Both the position numbers and the translations under genes were made by a program. Shown one piece after another: positions 1 through 8,080 of a stretch of DNA of 64,000 nucleotides. Source of the stretch: Daejeonella sp. (lineage in GTDB: Bacteria; Bacteroidota; Bacteroidia; Sphingobacteriales; Sphingobacteriaceae); the NCBI RefSeq assembly GCF_030695525.1, contig NZ_JAUYSS010000012.1, forward strand, positions 1-64,000, in the 5' to 3' direction. Below the pieces are notes generated by a model that was not told the DNA's origin, made no database searches, and worked only from the letters and a program-made list of their open reading frames with translations. Every line of letters starts with the position of its first letter. Position 1 is the stretch's first letter.

Positions 1-2390
1 TCTCTCCAGTAAAATAAAACCCGGGTCGCCGCAGCCCTGATATTGGCATCTCTTGCCTTTAATAAATTATTTAAAAGAATTTCGTTTGTTTGATGTAATC
101 TCTGGTACATCCATAAAGCCTCCAACTGAAATTGCTCATAACTCTTATCCGACTTATTTAGTTCTAGAAGCCAATTTGGCAAGGCGGCTAAAACTTCCTT
201 CTCAGGAAACTCTGTCAGTTGAATTCTGGCCCTGTATCTTGTTCTGTCTTCGTATTCTTTTAATTGATCCAGTAACTGATTGATCTTAAGACGGCTCATA
301 TCTACAGGTTTCAGTAATGCTTTGCCGGAATAAGTTATCCGCCAGATCCTGCCATGGGTTTTATCGCGATCAGGATCACGCAAAGCCCTTTCCCCATGAT
401 TGATTACCAGATTGAACCAATCTGCCAAATAAAGGGCTCCATCCGGCCCGAACTGCAGATCTACAGGTCTGAACTGAGAATCTTTGGATTGCAGGATCGG
501 TTCCTGCTCCTTCCCTAACAGACCACTTCCTGATTCAGACAAAGAATGATTTGTGATTCCCTGAAACCCGAGAAATGTATTAAAAAGCACATTACCCTGA
601 TAATTATCCGGAAAATTTCTGCTTGAAACAATTTCCATCCCGCAAGTCTTGGGTTTAATCTTGAGTGTTAGCATATCCTTCATTTCGACATGCTTTATTG
701 GATAATCAGTCGCTACCGTGAGTGGCGGAGCAAAATAATTCATTCCTGTAGAGGTATCTCCAATCAGATGAGTACCATTCCTGGTAAAGACATTCCCCCA
801 GGGGTTAGCATAAGGGTAGGAAACATATGGCTCCAGTTTCATCGTGATCGGATCGTATCGCCAGGTTTCACCATAAGCAGATCGCTGCGGGCCATAAGGT
901 GTTTCTACCTGAGTATGAAGAAAAGTGCCCATCTGCATATACAATGCACCATCCTGACCCCAGGTAAGAGCAGAAATTGAATGATGTACATCTTCTGTAC
1001 CAAAACCATGAAGAATAATTTCTTTCACATCAGCTTTACCGTCGCCATTGGTATCCTTTAAGAACATCAGGTTTGGCGGCTGAGAAACATACACTCCACC
1101 ATTACCCAATTCAAATCCAAGAGGCATATAGAGGCTATCTGCAAAAACGGTATGCTTATCCGCCTTCCCATCATTATTAGTATCTTCGAGAATAATAATT
1201 TTATCATTTGGCGGACTTCCGGGATAATACTGAAGATATGATGGAAGAGTTGATACCCATAAACGCCCTTTGGGATCGAAGGTGATCTTAACCGGTTTTT
1301 CAATTGGGAAATCCTTTTCAGAAGCAAAGAGTTCTACTTTAAAACCCTCCTGTACAACAAATTGCTCTTCCAATGGTGCATTCTGGGGCTTATTAACAAC
1401 TATCTCCTGCTTATCGTTAATTAAATGTCTGACTTTCCTGGTATCAATCCCAGTACTGCTTTTAGTCCCGGTCCAGACGATGCTGTCAAGGCTTAAAACC
1501 AGCTGATCTAATTTCAATAATTCCGTTGGGAATGAAATAGGTCCACCTGCCGGTTGTACCCAGGGTTCTTTCCTGCTTCCATTGATATATTCTGCATTTA
1601 CAGCTCTGAATTTGTAAAAGAACTGCTGATTTTTATGATCAATTGCCCATTTTAACTGCTTAAAATCAGGTTCATCTTTCCATTCTGCGAATTTGAAATT
1701 TAGCTTTTTGGCCATTAACTCACTAACTGCCCGATAACCTTTATCATTGAGATGGATCCCATTTATGGTGATTGAATCGGCAGCATTTGCCAGGGCATGG
1801 CTAGGCTTGTAAAGATCAATAAATGGAATTTCCATCTGTTTTGCAACTTCGGCCATACCCGCTGTATATAATTCCAGATTGGCATTATGCTCTTTCGGAT
1901 CCGGTAGATTACCACCCAGATTTTCATGGGCAATTGGAGAAACAAGAATAATTTCAGGTGCTGAGATTGAATTGTATTTCTGTTCTTTGAGATGCAAAAG
2001 GAATCCTGAAAGGCGATGTTTAAAATTTGCAAGACTATCAGGTCCCTTAAAAGCCTCATTCAATCCGAAACATGCAAAAATAATATCTGCCTTTTGTAAT
2101 GTCAGATGCTCATCCTGTGTACCGAAATTATATGGCCTTGGTTGAAGGCCAACTTCATCGGCACTCCAGCCCATATTCCGAACAGTAAGATTTAAATCAG
2201 GAAAGCTCTTATATAAAAGTGCTTCGAAATAGTTGAAATTTTGGAGGCGTTCGGCAAATGTATTTCCAATAATCACAATTCGCTGACCTTTTTTAGGTTT
2301 AAAATCTATACTCTTATAGCTGCAAGCCACAATCAGAGTGCTTGCTATAAGTGGTAAAAATATTAAAAGGAGGAATCTATAATGTTTCAT
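1..2390 (-). CDS. SGNH-like hydrolase fused to PVC-type CxxCH (membrane-bound dehydrogenase-like) protein, 3' end outside window
   Basis: The frame is open from an ATG at 2390 to the left edge (about 796 codons seen), so the C-terminus is missing. It starts with a lipoprotein signal (MKHYRFLLL, then a Cys in IVACS). Residues about 40-240 are an SGNH/GDSL-like domain with blocks IVIIGNTFAER, FGLNEAF and GIHLNDKGY. The usual GDS serine position reads GNT, as in many proteins of this fusion family, so esterase activity is uncertain. From about residue 320 a beta-propeller follows (EGFKVELFASE, FDPKGRLWV, DTNNDGKAD, DGALYLADWFN), typical of the PVC-type heme-binding proteins, which end in a cytochrome-c-like CxxCH domain. 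That domain would lie beyond base 1. A periplasmic or surface role in carbohydrate oxidation is inferred from the family. Confidence 0.85.
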   Translation of the reverse strand, partial: MKHYRFLLLIFLPLIASTLIVACSYKSIDFKPKKGQRIVIIGNTFAERLQNFNYFEALLYKSFPDLNLTVRNMGWSADEVGLQPRPYNFGTQDEHLTLQKADIIFACFGLNEAFKGPDSLANFKHRLSGFLLHLKEQKYNSISAPEIILVSPIAHENLGGNLPDPKEHNANLELYTAGMAEVAKQMEIPFIDLYKPSHALANAADSITINGIHLNDKGYRAVSELMAKKLNFKFAEWKDEPDFKQLKWAIDHKNQQFFYKFRAVNAEYINGSRKEPWVQPAGGPISFPTELLKLDQLVLSLDSIVWTGTKSSTGIDTRKVRHLINDKQEIVVNKPQNAPLEEQFVVQEGFKVELFASEKDFPIEKPVKITFDPKGRLWVSTLPSYLQYYPGSPPNDKIIILEDTNNDGKADKHTVFADSLYMPLGFELGNGGVYVSQPPNLMFLKDTNGDGKADVKEIILHGFGTEDVHHSISALTWGQDGALYMQMGTFLHTQVETPYGPQRSAYGETWRYDPITMKLEPYVSYPYANPWGNVFTRNGTHLIGDTSTGMNYFAPPLTVATDYPIKHVEMKDMLTLKIKPKTCGMEIVSSRNFPDNYQGNVLFNTFLGFQGITNHSLSESGSGLLGKEQEPILQSKDSQFRPVDLQFGPDGALYLADWFNLVINHGERALRDPDRDKTHGRIWRITYSGKALLKPVDMSRLKINQLLDQLKEYEDRTRYRARIQLTEFPEKEVLAALPNWLLELNKSDKSYEQFQLEALWMYQRLHQTNEILLNNLLKARDANIRAAATRVLFYWR

Positions 2391-2431
2391 CTTTACATGC
2401 TTATCAAAAATTTCTAATCTTGCCATTTAAT

Positions 2432-2502
2432 GTCCTTAATCTTTGTTCCTTATTCCTTGATCCTTATTCCTTGTTCCTTGATCCTTGATCCTTGTTCCTT
2501 AT
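2432..2502. repeat. Degenerate CCTTG(A/T)T tandem repeat
   Basis: About ten imperfect copies of a 6-8 base unit (tccttatt, ccttgatc, ccttgttc) fill the gap between the 5' end of the SGNH/CxxCH gene and the esterase stop codon. The repeat runs into the last bases of the esterase frame. It is a simple-sequence tract of the kind that varies by slippage. Confidence 0.7.
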
Positions 2503-3416
2503 TCAATTAAGTGCCTATCCCTCATCCAGTTAATAGCCCTCCCGAACCATTCCTCAAAAACTGGCTTCTTTAAGAAACCATGTTCCCCTTCAGAATAAAC
2601 ATGAAGTTCTGCATTGACCTTATACTTACGCAAAGCATAATAAAACCTCAAACTATTTTCAGGAGAAACTACAGTATCATCAGCCGTATGCACCAAAAAA
2701 GTTTGGGGAGTCGATTGGTTCACATGAAGTTCATTGGAAAAAAAGTTGATCTTTTCTGCAGAAGGTGTCTTTCCTAAAAGATTATTACGGCTGCCGGCAT
2801 GACCAATTTCATCCGAAAAGCTGATAACAGGATTAACAAGTACCATAAAATTGGGTCTAAGGTCTGTCTTTTCAGGATTTTCAATGATTCTGGCATCATA
2901 ATGAGTACCTGCGCTTGAAGCGAGGTGTCCACCCGCAGAGAATCCCATAATACCTATTTTTTTAAGATCAATATTCCATTTGCCTGCGTTCTGACGAACT
3001 GTTTTTAAAGCTTGCAGCGCATCCTGTAATGGCCCGATGGATTTATCTTCCATAATTACATCATCCGGAAGACGGTATTTAAGCACAAAAGCAGTGACTC
3101 CCAGTTTTGCAAAGGCCCTGGCCACATCACTCCCCTCACGTTTGGTGAGTAAACCGCCATATCCTCCTCCCGGACAAATTATGACCGCTGTTCCATTAGA
3201 TTGATTTTTTGGAGGAAGAAAAATGCTTAAAGTTGGGACAGATACTTTTCTTGTTACTGTATCGACTAATGCATTTGCTGTTTTCTGCTCCTCATTGGCA
3301 CTTAATTTGGAGTTGGGGATTTTTGCGGGATAAAGTGGGATGGTTTGTTGGGCGTTGGAAAGCTGAAATGTTGCAAGCAGAAACACTGTAAGTATTAGCG
3401 ATTTCTTATAATTCAT
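2499..3416 (-). CDS. Secreted alpha/beta hydrolase (acetyl-xylan-esterase-like, BD-FAE type)
   Basis: The protein has 305 residues with a clear N-terminal signal peptide ending near ...QLSNAQ, so it is exported. The alpha/beta hydrolase features are in the usual order: oxyanion-hole loop CPGGGYGGL (about residue 80), nucleophile elbow GFSAGGH (Ser about 159), acid in TADDTVV (about 244) and His in GEHGF (about 277). This set is typical of small esterases that remove acetyl or feruloyl groups from plant polysaccharides. It lies downstream of the SGNH/CxxCH gene on the same strand, which would suit a shared role in sugar-polymer use. The substrate cannot be read from the sequence. Confidence 0.85.
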   Translation of the reverse strand: MNYKKSLILTVFLLATFQLSNAQQTIPLYPAKIPNSKLSANEEQKTANALVDTVTRKVSVPTLSIFLPPKNQSNGTAVIICPGGGYGGLLTKREGSDVARAFAKLGVTAFVLKYRLPDDVIMEDKSIGPLQDALQALKTVRQNAGKWNIDLKKIGIMGFSAGGHLASSAGTHYDARIIENPEKTDLRPNFMVLVNPVISFSDEIGHAGSRNNLLGKTPSAEKINFFSNELHVNQSTPQTFLVHTADDTVVSPENSLRFYYALRKYKVNAELHVYSEGEHGFLKKPVFEEWFGRAINWMRDRHLIE

Positions 3417-3537
3417 TATTGATCAATTAATTGTAGCTGTTTATCAATTTTAATCAAATACATTTTAGGAACAAAATATATTATCCAGAGCGAGCCGGTA
3501 AATTTCCATCCAACTCCCGACCCATCACCCATAATTT

Positions 3538-4035
3538 TCACCTCCTCCCACCCCATAAGCACCATCCCACTAAAATAAGCACAAGCACTATAATTAATAC
3601 ATTCACCAGATGCCAGCCCTTCTTTTCCAAAACTCTGGAGTTTGATACCTCCGACTTCTTGCTTTCATACTGTTCTTCATAATTCATGTCTCTTTGCTTT
3701 TCTGCCAGAAGCACTGCACTATCAATCCGGCTTATTACCCTTCTCAGCTTTCCGGAAAGTTCAATCCTTTCGGCACTGCCTTTGAACCCATGTTGGGCTG
3801 AAAAGCTGAAGGTGTCGGCAGGGAAAATAATGACTGAATATTGCTCATTGGTAGTGTCGGTCAGAAGGATCTTCCGTTTAGCTTCAAGCTTATCATTCAT
3901 CAAATCCTGCATCCGAATTTCCGATTGTGCTGAGACCGAACTTTCAAATTTTTGCCTATTCAGCTTCCGGGTGCTGCATGAGCTGAAATTGATCAGGATC
4001 AGCAGCGCCAGAAGTTTAATTACAATTGCTTTCAT
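3538..4035 (-). CDS. Lipoprotein with C-terminal TM helix; u-spanin-like
   Basis: The protein has 165 residues. It begins with a lipoprotein signal whose lipobox cysteine is in NFSSCSTRK (about residue 20). The middle is charged, about 110 residues, with a beta-like part (YSVIIFPADTFSF) and a helical part (LRRVISRIDSAVLLAEKQRD). It ends with one strong TM helix (LVNVLIIVLVLILVGWCLW) and basic residues. An outer-membrane lipid anchor at one end and an inner-membrane helix at the other is the architecture of unimolecular spanins, which fuse the two membranes in phage lysis. It is the last gene of a five-gene operon, 11 bases after the CHAP endolysin-like gene, where a spanin would be expected. 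I know no homologue by name, so the role is inferred. Confidence 0.6.
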   Translation of the reverse strand: MKAIVIKLLALLILINFSSCSTRKLNRQKFESSVSAQSEIRMQDLMNDKLEAKRKILLTDTTNEQYSVIIFPADTFSFSAQHGFKGSAERIELSGKLRRVISRIDSAVLLAEKQRDMNYEEQYESKKSEVSNSRVLEKKGWHLVNVLIIVLVLILVGWCLWGGRR

Positions 4036-4046
4036 GATCTTGTTTT

Positions 4047-4958
4047 TTAAGGCTGCCGGATATACCGCGCAACCTGGTAAATAGATTTGACGGGCCGCCG
4101 CTTGCGGTACACCCCGTCCCCCTCCCTGCCACCTGAAACATTCGTATTTCCCTCAACCGTAATCAACCAGGTTCCATCCCATTGATCAATAAAACCGACA
4201 TGGGCAATGCGCTTTTTGTCAGAGAAGTAGATACCGAAAACGTCACCGATGGTGGGTTGCCAGTTATCTGTTGCCTGTTGCCTGCTATCAGTAGTCCGTT
4301 GCCTGTTACCTGTTGTCTGTCTGATCGGATAGGTGTATGCTATGCGTGAGTGTCTTGACCCGATAGCTATCGGGTCCTGGCTCCCTGCCTGACCGGCAGG
4401 CAGGTTGGCTCCTGGCTCATATGCCCTGCTTTCAACTTTCAGCTTTCTGCTTTCAGCTCTTGTCCATATTACTTTACTAGACTTAAACAGATCCGGGGAC
4501 CAGCCCGTTCTGGGGTTATCGACATTGTCCTGCCCGTAAACCCAGCAGATAAAAGCCGCGCACCAGGGCTGACCCTTTTTCAGGTTCACATAGTGCAGAT
4601 ATTCTTCAACCTGCGGACCTGAATTAATCCCCTTCTCACGAATACCAATTTGGGAATCGTAGATTTTTTTGGTTGTTACCCGGCCATCGGATTGCCGGAA
4701 TCTGAGGTCAGTTGTCTGAAAGACAGATTTCACTCCAGGTAAAACTCCTTCCTGATACTCTTTATGTATTGGGCCCTGAGTGATGGCCGTTGAGCCTTGA
4801 GTGGTTTGTTTCGAAAATTCCGCTTCACCCTTTCTGCTTTCATCTTTCAGCTTTATGCTTTCCCCTTGCCGGGAAACTAAATAATCCCTGCCAGCGTAGC
4901 CACAAATGAATAGAGCAGCAGCAGATAGAATCCCAAATAGATAATTACTTTTTGCCAT
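4047..4958 (-). CDS. CHAP-domain peptidoglycan hydrolase (endolysin-like) with repeat-derived insert
   Basis: The protein has 303 residues. The N-terminus (residues 5-22) is one hydrophobic segment, a signal or signal-anchor. The CHAP catalytic Cys133 is in PWCAAFICWVYGQ and His253 in RIAHVGFIDQW, followed by an EGNTN...EGDGVYRK block common in Bacteroidota phage lysins. CHAP enzymes cut peptide or amide bonds of peptidoglycan. Between Cys and His, residues about 167-235 are an unusual insert made of repeat DNA: a palindrome-coded LPAGQAG, a 20-base palindrome, and a run rich in Q, T and R from a short tandem repeat. A related unit also lies near residues 34-46. The 5' end overlaps the holin-like gene by 82 bases. 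The start at 4958 was chosen because it gives the complete hydrophobic N-terminus. Confidence 0.8.
   Translation of the reverse strand: MAKSNYLFGILSAAALFICGYAGRDYLVSRQGESIKLKDESRKGEAEFSKQTTQGSTAITQGPIHKEYQEGVLPGVKSVFQTTDLRFRQSDGRVTTKKIYDSQIGIREKGINSGPQVEEYLHYVNLKKGQPWCAAFICWVYGQDNVDNPRTGWSPDLFKSSKVIWTRAESRKLKVESRAYEPGANLPAGQAGSQDPIAIGSRHSRIAYTYPIRQTTGNRQRTTDSRQQATDNWQPTIGDVFGIYFSDKKRIAHVGFIDQWDGTWLITVEGNTNVSGGREGDGVYRKRRPVKSIYQVARYIRQP
4257..4325. repeat. Short tandem repeat (tgttgcctgt-like units) inside the CHAP gene
   Basis: At least five imperfect copies of a unit like (c/t)tgttgcctg or ttacctgttg occur in tandem. They are translated in the antisense direction as a T/R/Q/D-rich run in the CHAP protein. 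The tract keeps the reading frame open. Confidence 0.7.
4357..4404. repeat. Two adjacent palindromes inserted in the CHAP coding region
   Basis: The first is a perfect 20-base palindrome (gacccgatagctatcgggtc, 4357-4376). The second is an inverted repeat cctgcc...ggcagg (4384-4404), the kind translated as LPAGQAG in many Bacteroidota proteins. A short direct repeat, tcctggctc, flanks the second one. Both are dispersed repeat types seen between genes in this phylum; here they sit in frame within a gene. Confidence 0.75.
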
Positions 4959-5242
4959 GATTGTAAGGATTTAAAATTCCGTTCAAAATGTTCTTTGGAG
5001 TATTCAGCAAATACCGGCCAGATGATATTGATGAGCCACCAGGTCACTGCCTTAAAAGCAAGCAGTGACAGAATAGCCATGATCACCGCACTCAATGCGC
5101 CGGGATCGATTGGAGCCGACGTTATGTCGATCCACCTGGATAAGCCTGGAAAATACAGGAACAGAAAGAAGGCTGAAAAAATAAGCAGATGTTCCTTTTT
5201 TAAAATGTTTTGCGGTATACGCAAATTGATGAGCTGGTTCAT
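4877..5242 (-). CDS. Three-TM small membrane protein, holin-like
   Basis: The protein has 121 residues with three predicted TM helices: about 19-35 (HLLIFSAFFLFLYF), 48-74 (ending TWWLINIIW) and 97-120 (VIIYLGFYLLLLYSF). A short charged loop lies between helices two and three. This size and topology match class I holins, which let an endolysin reach the wall or trigger lysis timing. The ATG overlaps the stop of the upstream gene by four bases and its 3' end overlaps the CHAP gene by 82 bases, so it is translated as part of that operon. Holin sequences are too diverse for recognition by sequence alone, so the assignment rests on topology and neighbours. Confidence 0.55.
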   Translation of the reverse strand: MNQLINLRIPQNILKKEHLLIFSAFFLFLYFPGLSRWIDITSAPIDPGALSAVIMAILSLLAFKAVTWWLINIIWPVFAEYSKEHFERNFKSLQSWQKVIIYLGFYLLLLYSFVATLAGII

Positions 5243-5652
5243 AATTGTTCTTCTTTAGGTTTAACAAATTCCCTTGTACCCGGGTCTGTTTCTTGCTCCC
5301 TTTCAGGTATAAATGCTCCTGATGTATTAATCATCAGGCTTTTAAACAGTCTGATCAGCAGCTGGGTCACTTCCATGATTTGTTCCTGCCCAACTCCCCG
5401 GCTTTTAAGTTTCTTTAGTGAAAATGCGGTCCTGAGTCCCTGAAATAAATGGTTGAACTCAGCTACTGACAGAAAACGAAAAATCAAAGCTATATGCCAA
5501 CCCCTCAGGCAGGTCTGTTTCTTTTGAAGGAATTGGTTAATCGCAGCCTTGCCGGCTCTGCTGTGTCCGGGAAGCTTTTCGATTAGGATCTGTGCGGCCT
5601 GGCGTTTAAACTCCGGCAGCATTTTACTATAATTTATGATTTGATTATCCAT
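5239..5652 (-). CDS. Uncharacterised 137-aa protein of the lysis-like operon
   Basis: I do not recognise the family. The protein is soluble and mostly helical, without signal peptide or TM segment. The N-terminal half is basic (FKRQAAQILIEKL, KAAINQFLQKKQ) and the C-terminal tail is acidic and proline-containing (EREQETDPGTREFVKPKEEQ). It lies between a 189-aa unknown protein and the holin-like gene, with a four-base stop/start overlap to the latter, so it is very probably co-translated with the lysis-like genes. Confidence 0.7.
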   Translation of the reverse strand: MDNQIINYSKMLPEFKRQAAQILIEKLPGHSRAGKAAINQFLQKKQTCLRGWHIALIFRFLSVAEFNHLFQGLRTAFSLKKLKSRGVGQEQIMEVTQLLIRLFKSLMINTSGAFIPEREQETDPGTREFVKPKEEQL

Positions 5653-5752
5653 GATAATTGTTTTTAAAGTCCCGCATGTGCGGAATAAATTTGAATGAAT
5701 GTTAGTTTAAAGAACCGCCGCGTATTCGCGACGGTTCTAATCAACGTGATAC

Positions 5753-6322
5753 TTAGTCGATCACTTTCTCCAGCACAGTTTGGTTGCCGGGCAGGTCAGT
5801 GGCTGTAAAAATGATTTTACTGCCGTTAGCCGCTGCATTAACCGCTGTACAGGTGTAGATCCAGTCCAGGCCATTATCCGACTGTACCGCATCTCCCTCT
5901 TCCAGTAGACTTAAATCTGCGTTTATGATCTTAACTTTTACTCCGATAACCTGGAAGTCGTCAATCACACTTACGCTGATTTCATCGCCAATCGCCCCGG
6001 TATAGGTTGAAAGGTTTACGTCCTCATCAAACTCAGGAGCCAGTTGGTAATCCTTGAAAGCCCTGTTATAGGCACTTTGACCCAGGCGTGCTACAGCCTG
6101 ATAGCCCGCCTTTAACAAGGGGTCAAGAATTGCCTTTTTGGCATACTGAGCTGCTTTTTTAAAGCGTCTTTGTATGCCCAGTTGTAAGTCTGTAGGCGGT
6201 GTACTGAATGGTTTTGGCCGGTCGGCCACAATGGTTTTATTCGCTCTCTGGCGAAAAACCAGCAGATCACCGATCAGGCCGCTCAGCCCATGGGTGATCA
6301 CATTGTTTTTAGATTTTGCCAT
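5753..6322 (-). CDS. Uncharacterised 189-aa protein, first gene of the lysis-like operon
   Basis: I cannot name the family with certainty. The protein starts MAKSKNNVITHGLSGLIGDLLVFRQR, a Gly-rich opening that resembles a group of Bacteroidota proteins of unknown function (the DUF6266 style), but this is a weak resemblance. Residues about 35-85 are a basic helical stretch (RRFKKAAQYAKKAILDPLLK). The C-terminal half is beta-rich (ISVSVIDDFQVIGVKVKII, SKIIFTATDL) and could be an Ig-like or phage tail-type fold. There is no signal peptide. The gene is the first of a minus-strand operon; about 100 bases separate it from the next gene. Confidence 0.65.
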   Translation of the reverse strand: MAKSKNNVITHGLSGLIGDLLVFRQRANKTIVADRPKPFSTPPTDLQLGIQRRFKKAAQYAKKAILDPLLKAGYQAVARLGQSAYNRAFKDYQLAPEFDEDVNLSTYTGAIGDEISVSVIDDFQVIGVKVKIINADLSLLEEGDAVQSDNGLDWIYTCTAVNAAANGSKIIFTATDLPGNQTVLEKVID

Positions 6323-6747
6323 AATTGAAAAAATTTAAAATGATTAATAATAAAAATTAAGCCTCCTCATCTGTACCGGTACGCGGTGCTTGAGGTCAAA
6401 CCTAAAGCGGTATTTGTTAAATTCCTAGTAATCAGGTGGTCATGATCTCATTTGAATCCATCTGGTCTCATTTGACACCATAAGACTTCTGTTAAAGGAG
6501 AAGAAATGGAGAGCTTCAGGCCCGATAGATCATGACAGATTTTACTGCATGCATTTCTATAGTTAAAATAGTATTAGAATAGTGTTAAGGTATAGTGAGA
6601 GTTTTCGGATAAAGAGAAGGAAGGAGTGAAGAGTCGAGAATGGAGAGTCCACTGTACCAGGGCAGGTTAAGAAAATATTCTAAGATGTCACCACTTTCAT
6701 TTTGACAAGCAAGTAAATTAGACTGTATTACTATTAAAATTATTGTT
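6323..6747. other. Non-coding gap between lysis-like operon and tetR-like gene
   Basis: The gap is 425 bases and no gene is seen. It must hold the divergent promoters of the operon starting at 6322 and the regulator starting at 6748. A 10-base direct repeat (tctcatttga, near 6447 and 6470) is the only pattern noticed. Confidence 0.5.
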
Positions 6748-7398
6748 ATGAACAAAGAAATCCTAGACCATAAACGGAATTCACCATCAGTTAGCAGGCA
6801 AAAAAAGGAGAATTTAATTAAAACAAAGCTCATCCACACTATGGGTGAAATCATCAGGAAAAATGGTTATTCCGGGCTGAATATTAGCAGAATAGCTCGC
6901 ATAGCACATATACCTATAAAGGTTGTCTACCGGCATTTTGGATCATTTGACAAGCTTATTGAAGCTTATGTATTACAAAAAGATTACTGCAAAGACTCTT
7001 CATCGGATACTCAAAACCATACCTCAGTTGACCTGGAAGCAGATATCTATAGCATCCTGGAAAATGAATTCGATTTATTTTTTAATAAACCTGAAATGCA
7101 ACAACTCATTATAGGGGAATTATGCGGCTGTAAGGCAATGAAAAATATTTCCATTACCAGGGAGAGGGGAAACGAAAAACTCCTAAAACAAACGGATGAT
7201 TATTCTGAGGGTAGTGATTTTAATCTCAGGGCGTTAAGTGCGCTATTGTCTGCCGGATTACATTACCTTATGTTACAAGGACCGGAAAAGTGTTTATATG
7301 GGGTCAATATCTGGGATCCAAATGATCGGGAAGAAGTTAAAAGAACTATTAGACTACTCATTAAAACTGCATTTCGTATGGTTAAATCAAAGAAATAA
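6748..7398 (+). CDS. TetR/AcrR-family transcriptional regulator
   Basis: The protein has 216 residues. The N-terminal DNA-binding domain is typical of TetR: a helix (LIHTMGEIIRKNGYSGLNI), then the HTH with ISRIARIAHIPIKVVYRHFGSFDKLI (residues about 47-75). The C-terminal 130 residues form the variable ligand and dimer domain and give no clue to the ligand. It is divergent from the lysis-like operon (425-base gap), so that operon is a possible target besides its own promoter; this is inference. Confidence 0.85.
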   Translation: MNKEILDHKRNSPSVSRQKKENLIKTKLIHTMGEIIRKNGYSGLNISRIARIAHIPIKVVYRHFGSFDKLIEAYVLQKDYCKDSSSDTQNHTSVDLEADIYSILENEFDLFFNKPEMQQLIIGELCGCKAMKNISITRERGNEKLLKQTDDYSEGSDFNLRALSALLSAGLHYLMLQGPEKCLYGVNIWDPNDREEVKRTIRLLIKTAFRMVKSKK

Positions 7399-7406
7399 AA
7401 ATGCAG

Positions 7407-7700
7407 TTATTTCCGAACCCCTTTAATTTCCGAATCTGCCAATGCCTTTATCATCATTGCTTTTTCCACATCTACCCTTTTGTACAGATCTTTCTTGCCC
7501 AGTTTTACAGGAATGAGGATTTCATCTTTTTTTAAGCGGTATAATGTTGATTTACTGATATGGAACATTTCCTTCATATCACAGGTGTCAAGCCATTTTT
7601 TGGGCCCGCCCCGTTCAAGCAGTGCATCCAGTGCTCGCTGTATGCGCTTTTGCCCCTTTTCAAGCTCCATTAGTTTCTGAAATATCTGCCCCTGGTCCAT
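7407..7700 (-). CDS. Small HTH (excisionase/MerR-like) DNA-binding protein
   Basis: The start was set at the ATG at 7700 (MDQGQIFQKL), because earlier codons overlap the upstream gene and the truncated duplicate at 9654 begins at the same codon with conserved sequence. The product is about 97 residues. The N-terminal half is a coiled helix (LMELEKGQKRIQRALDALLERGG); the C-terminal half is a winged HTH of the excisionase type (MKEMFHISKSTLYRLKKDEIL, then KKDLYKRVDVEKAM). Such proteins are common beside integrated elements and regulatory loci in Bacteroidota. It follows the 107-aa gene by 10 bases, so the two form an operon. Confidence 0.8.
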   Translation of the reverse strand: MDQGQIFQKLMELEKGQKRIQRALDALLERGGPKKWLDTCDMKEMFHISKSTLYRLKKDEILIPVKLGKKDLYKRVDVEKAMMIKALADSEIKGVRK

Positions 7701-7710
7701 AATCACACCA

Positions 7711-8034
7711 TTAACAGTTAATTCTATGAGCGTACACCACAAACTTGTGGAATAGGATGGCTTTTGCCAATATCGATTCTCCCGGAATGTCCCGTTTTAG
7801 AAGATCCGGAAAATAGTAATAGGAACGCCCTCCGAGCCCGGTGCAAGTGACCAATACCTTTTGTCGGTAATAGCATAAGCTACGAAGGCTAATTTTCAGG
7901 TTCTCTTCCGGTAGTCCCCAGTCCTGCAGGTTGAATCCAGCGACAGACTGTTCACAGGCTGACCTGTTTAGAGCCGATTGCTGGTTCCTGACAATTCGTT
8001 CAAGGAGTTCTATGATGCGTTCCAGTTCTGACAT
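7711..8034 (-). CDS. Uncharacterised 107-aa protein upstream of the HTH gene
   Basis: I do not recognise the family. It starts with a short coiled helix (LERIIELLERIVRNQQ), like the start of its partner, followed by a compact mixed domain with YYRQKVLVTCTGLGGRSYYYFPDLL. There is no signal peptide or TM helix. It is the first gene of a two-gene operon with the HTH protein, and its start faces the region with four operator-like palindromes, so it may be controlled by them. Confidence 0.65.
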   Translation of the reverse strand: MSELERIIELLERIVRNQQSALNRSACEQSVAGFNLQDWGLPEENLKISLRSLCYYRQKVLVTCTGLGGRSYYYFPDLLKRDIPGESILAKAILFHKFVVYAHRINC

Positions 8035-8080
8035 GGCATGCTATTCACTCCACAAAAATGTCTAATACCCCGCTAAAATC

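Noticed and set aside
2432-2502. Tandem repeat as a possible CRISPR array
   Set aside because: Units are only 6-8 bases without spacers; it is a simple-sequence repeat.
3538-6322. Complete prophage
   Set aside because: No capsid, portal, terminase, tail or integrase gene is seen around the lysis-like operon within this window.
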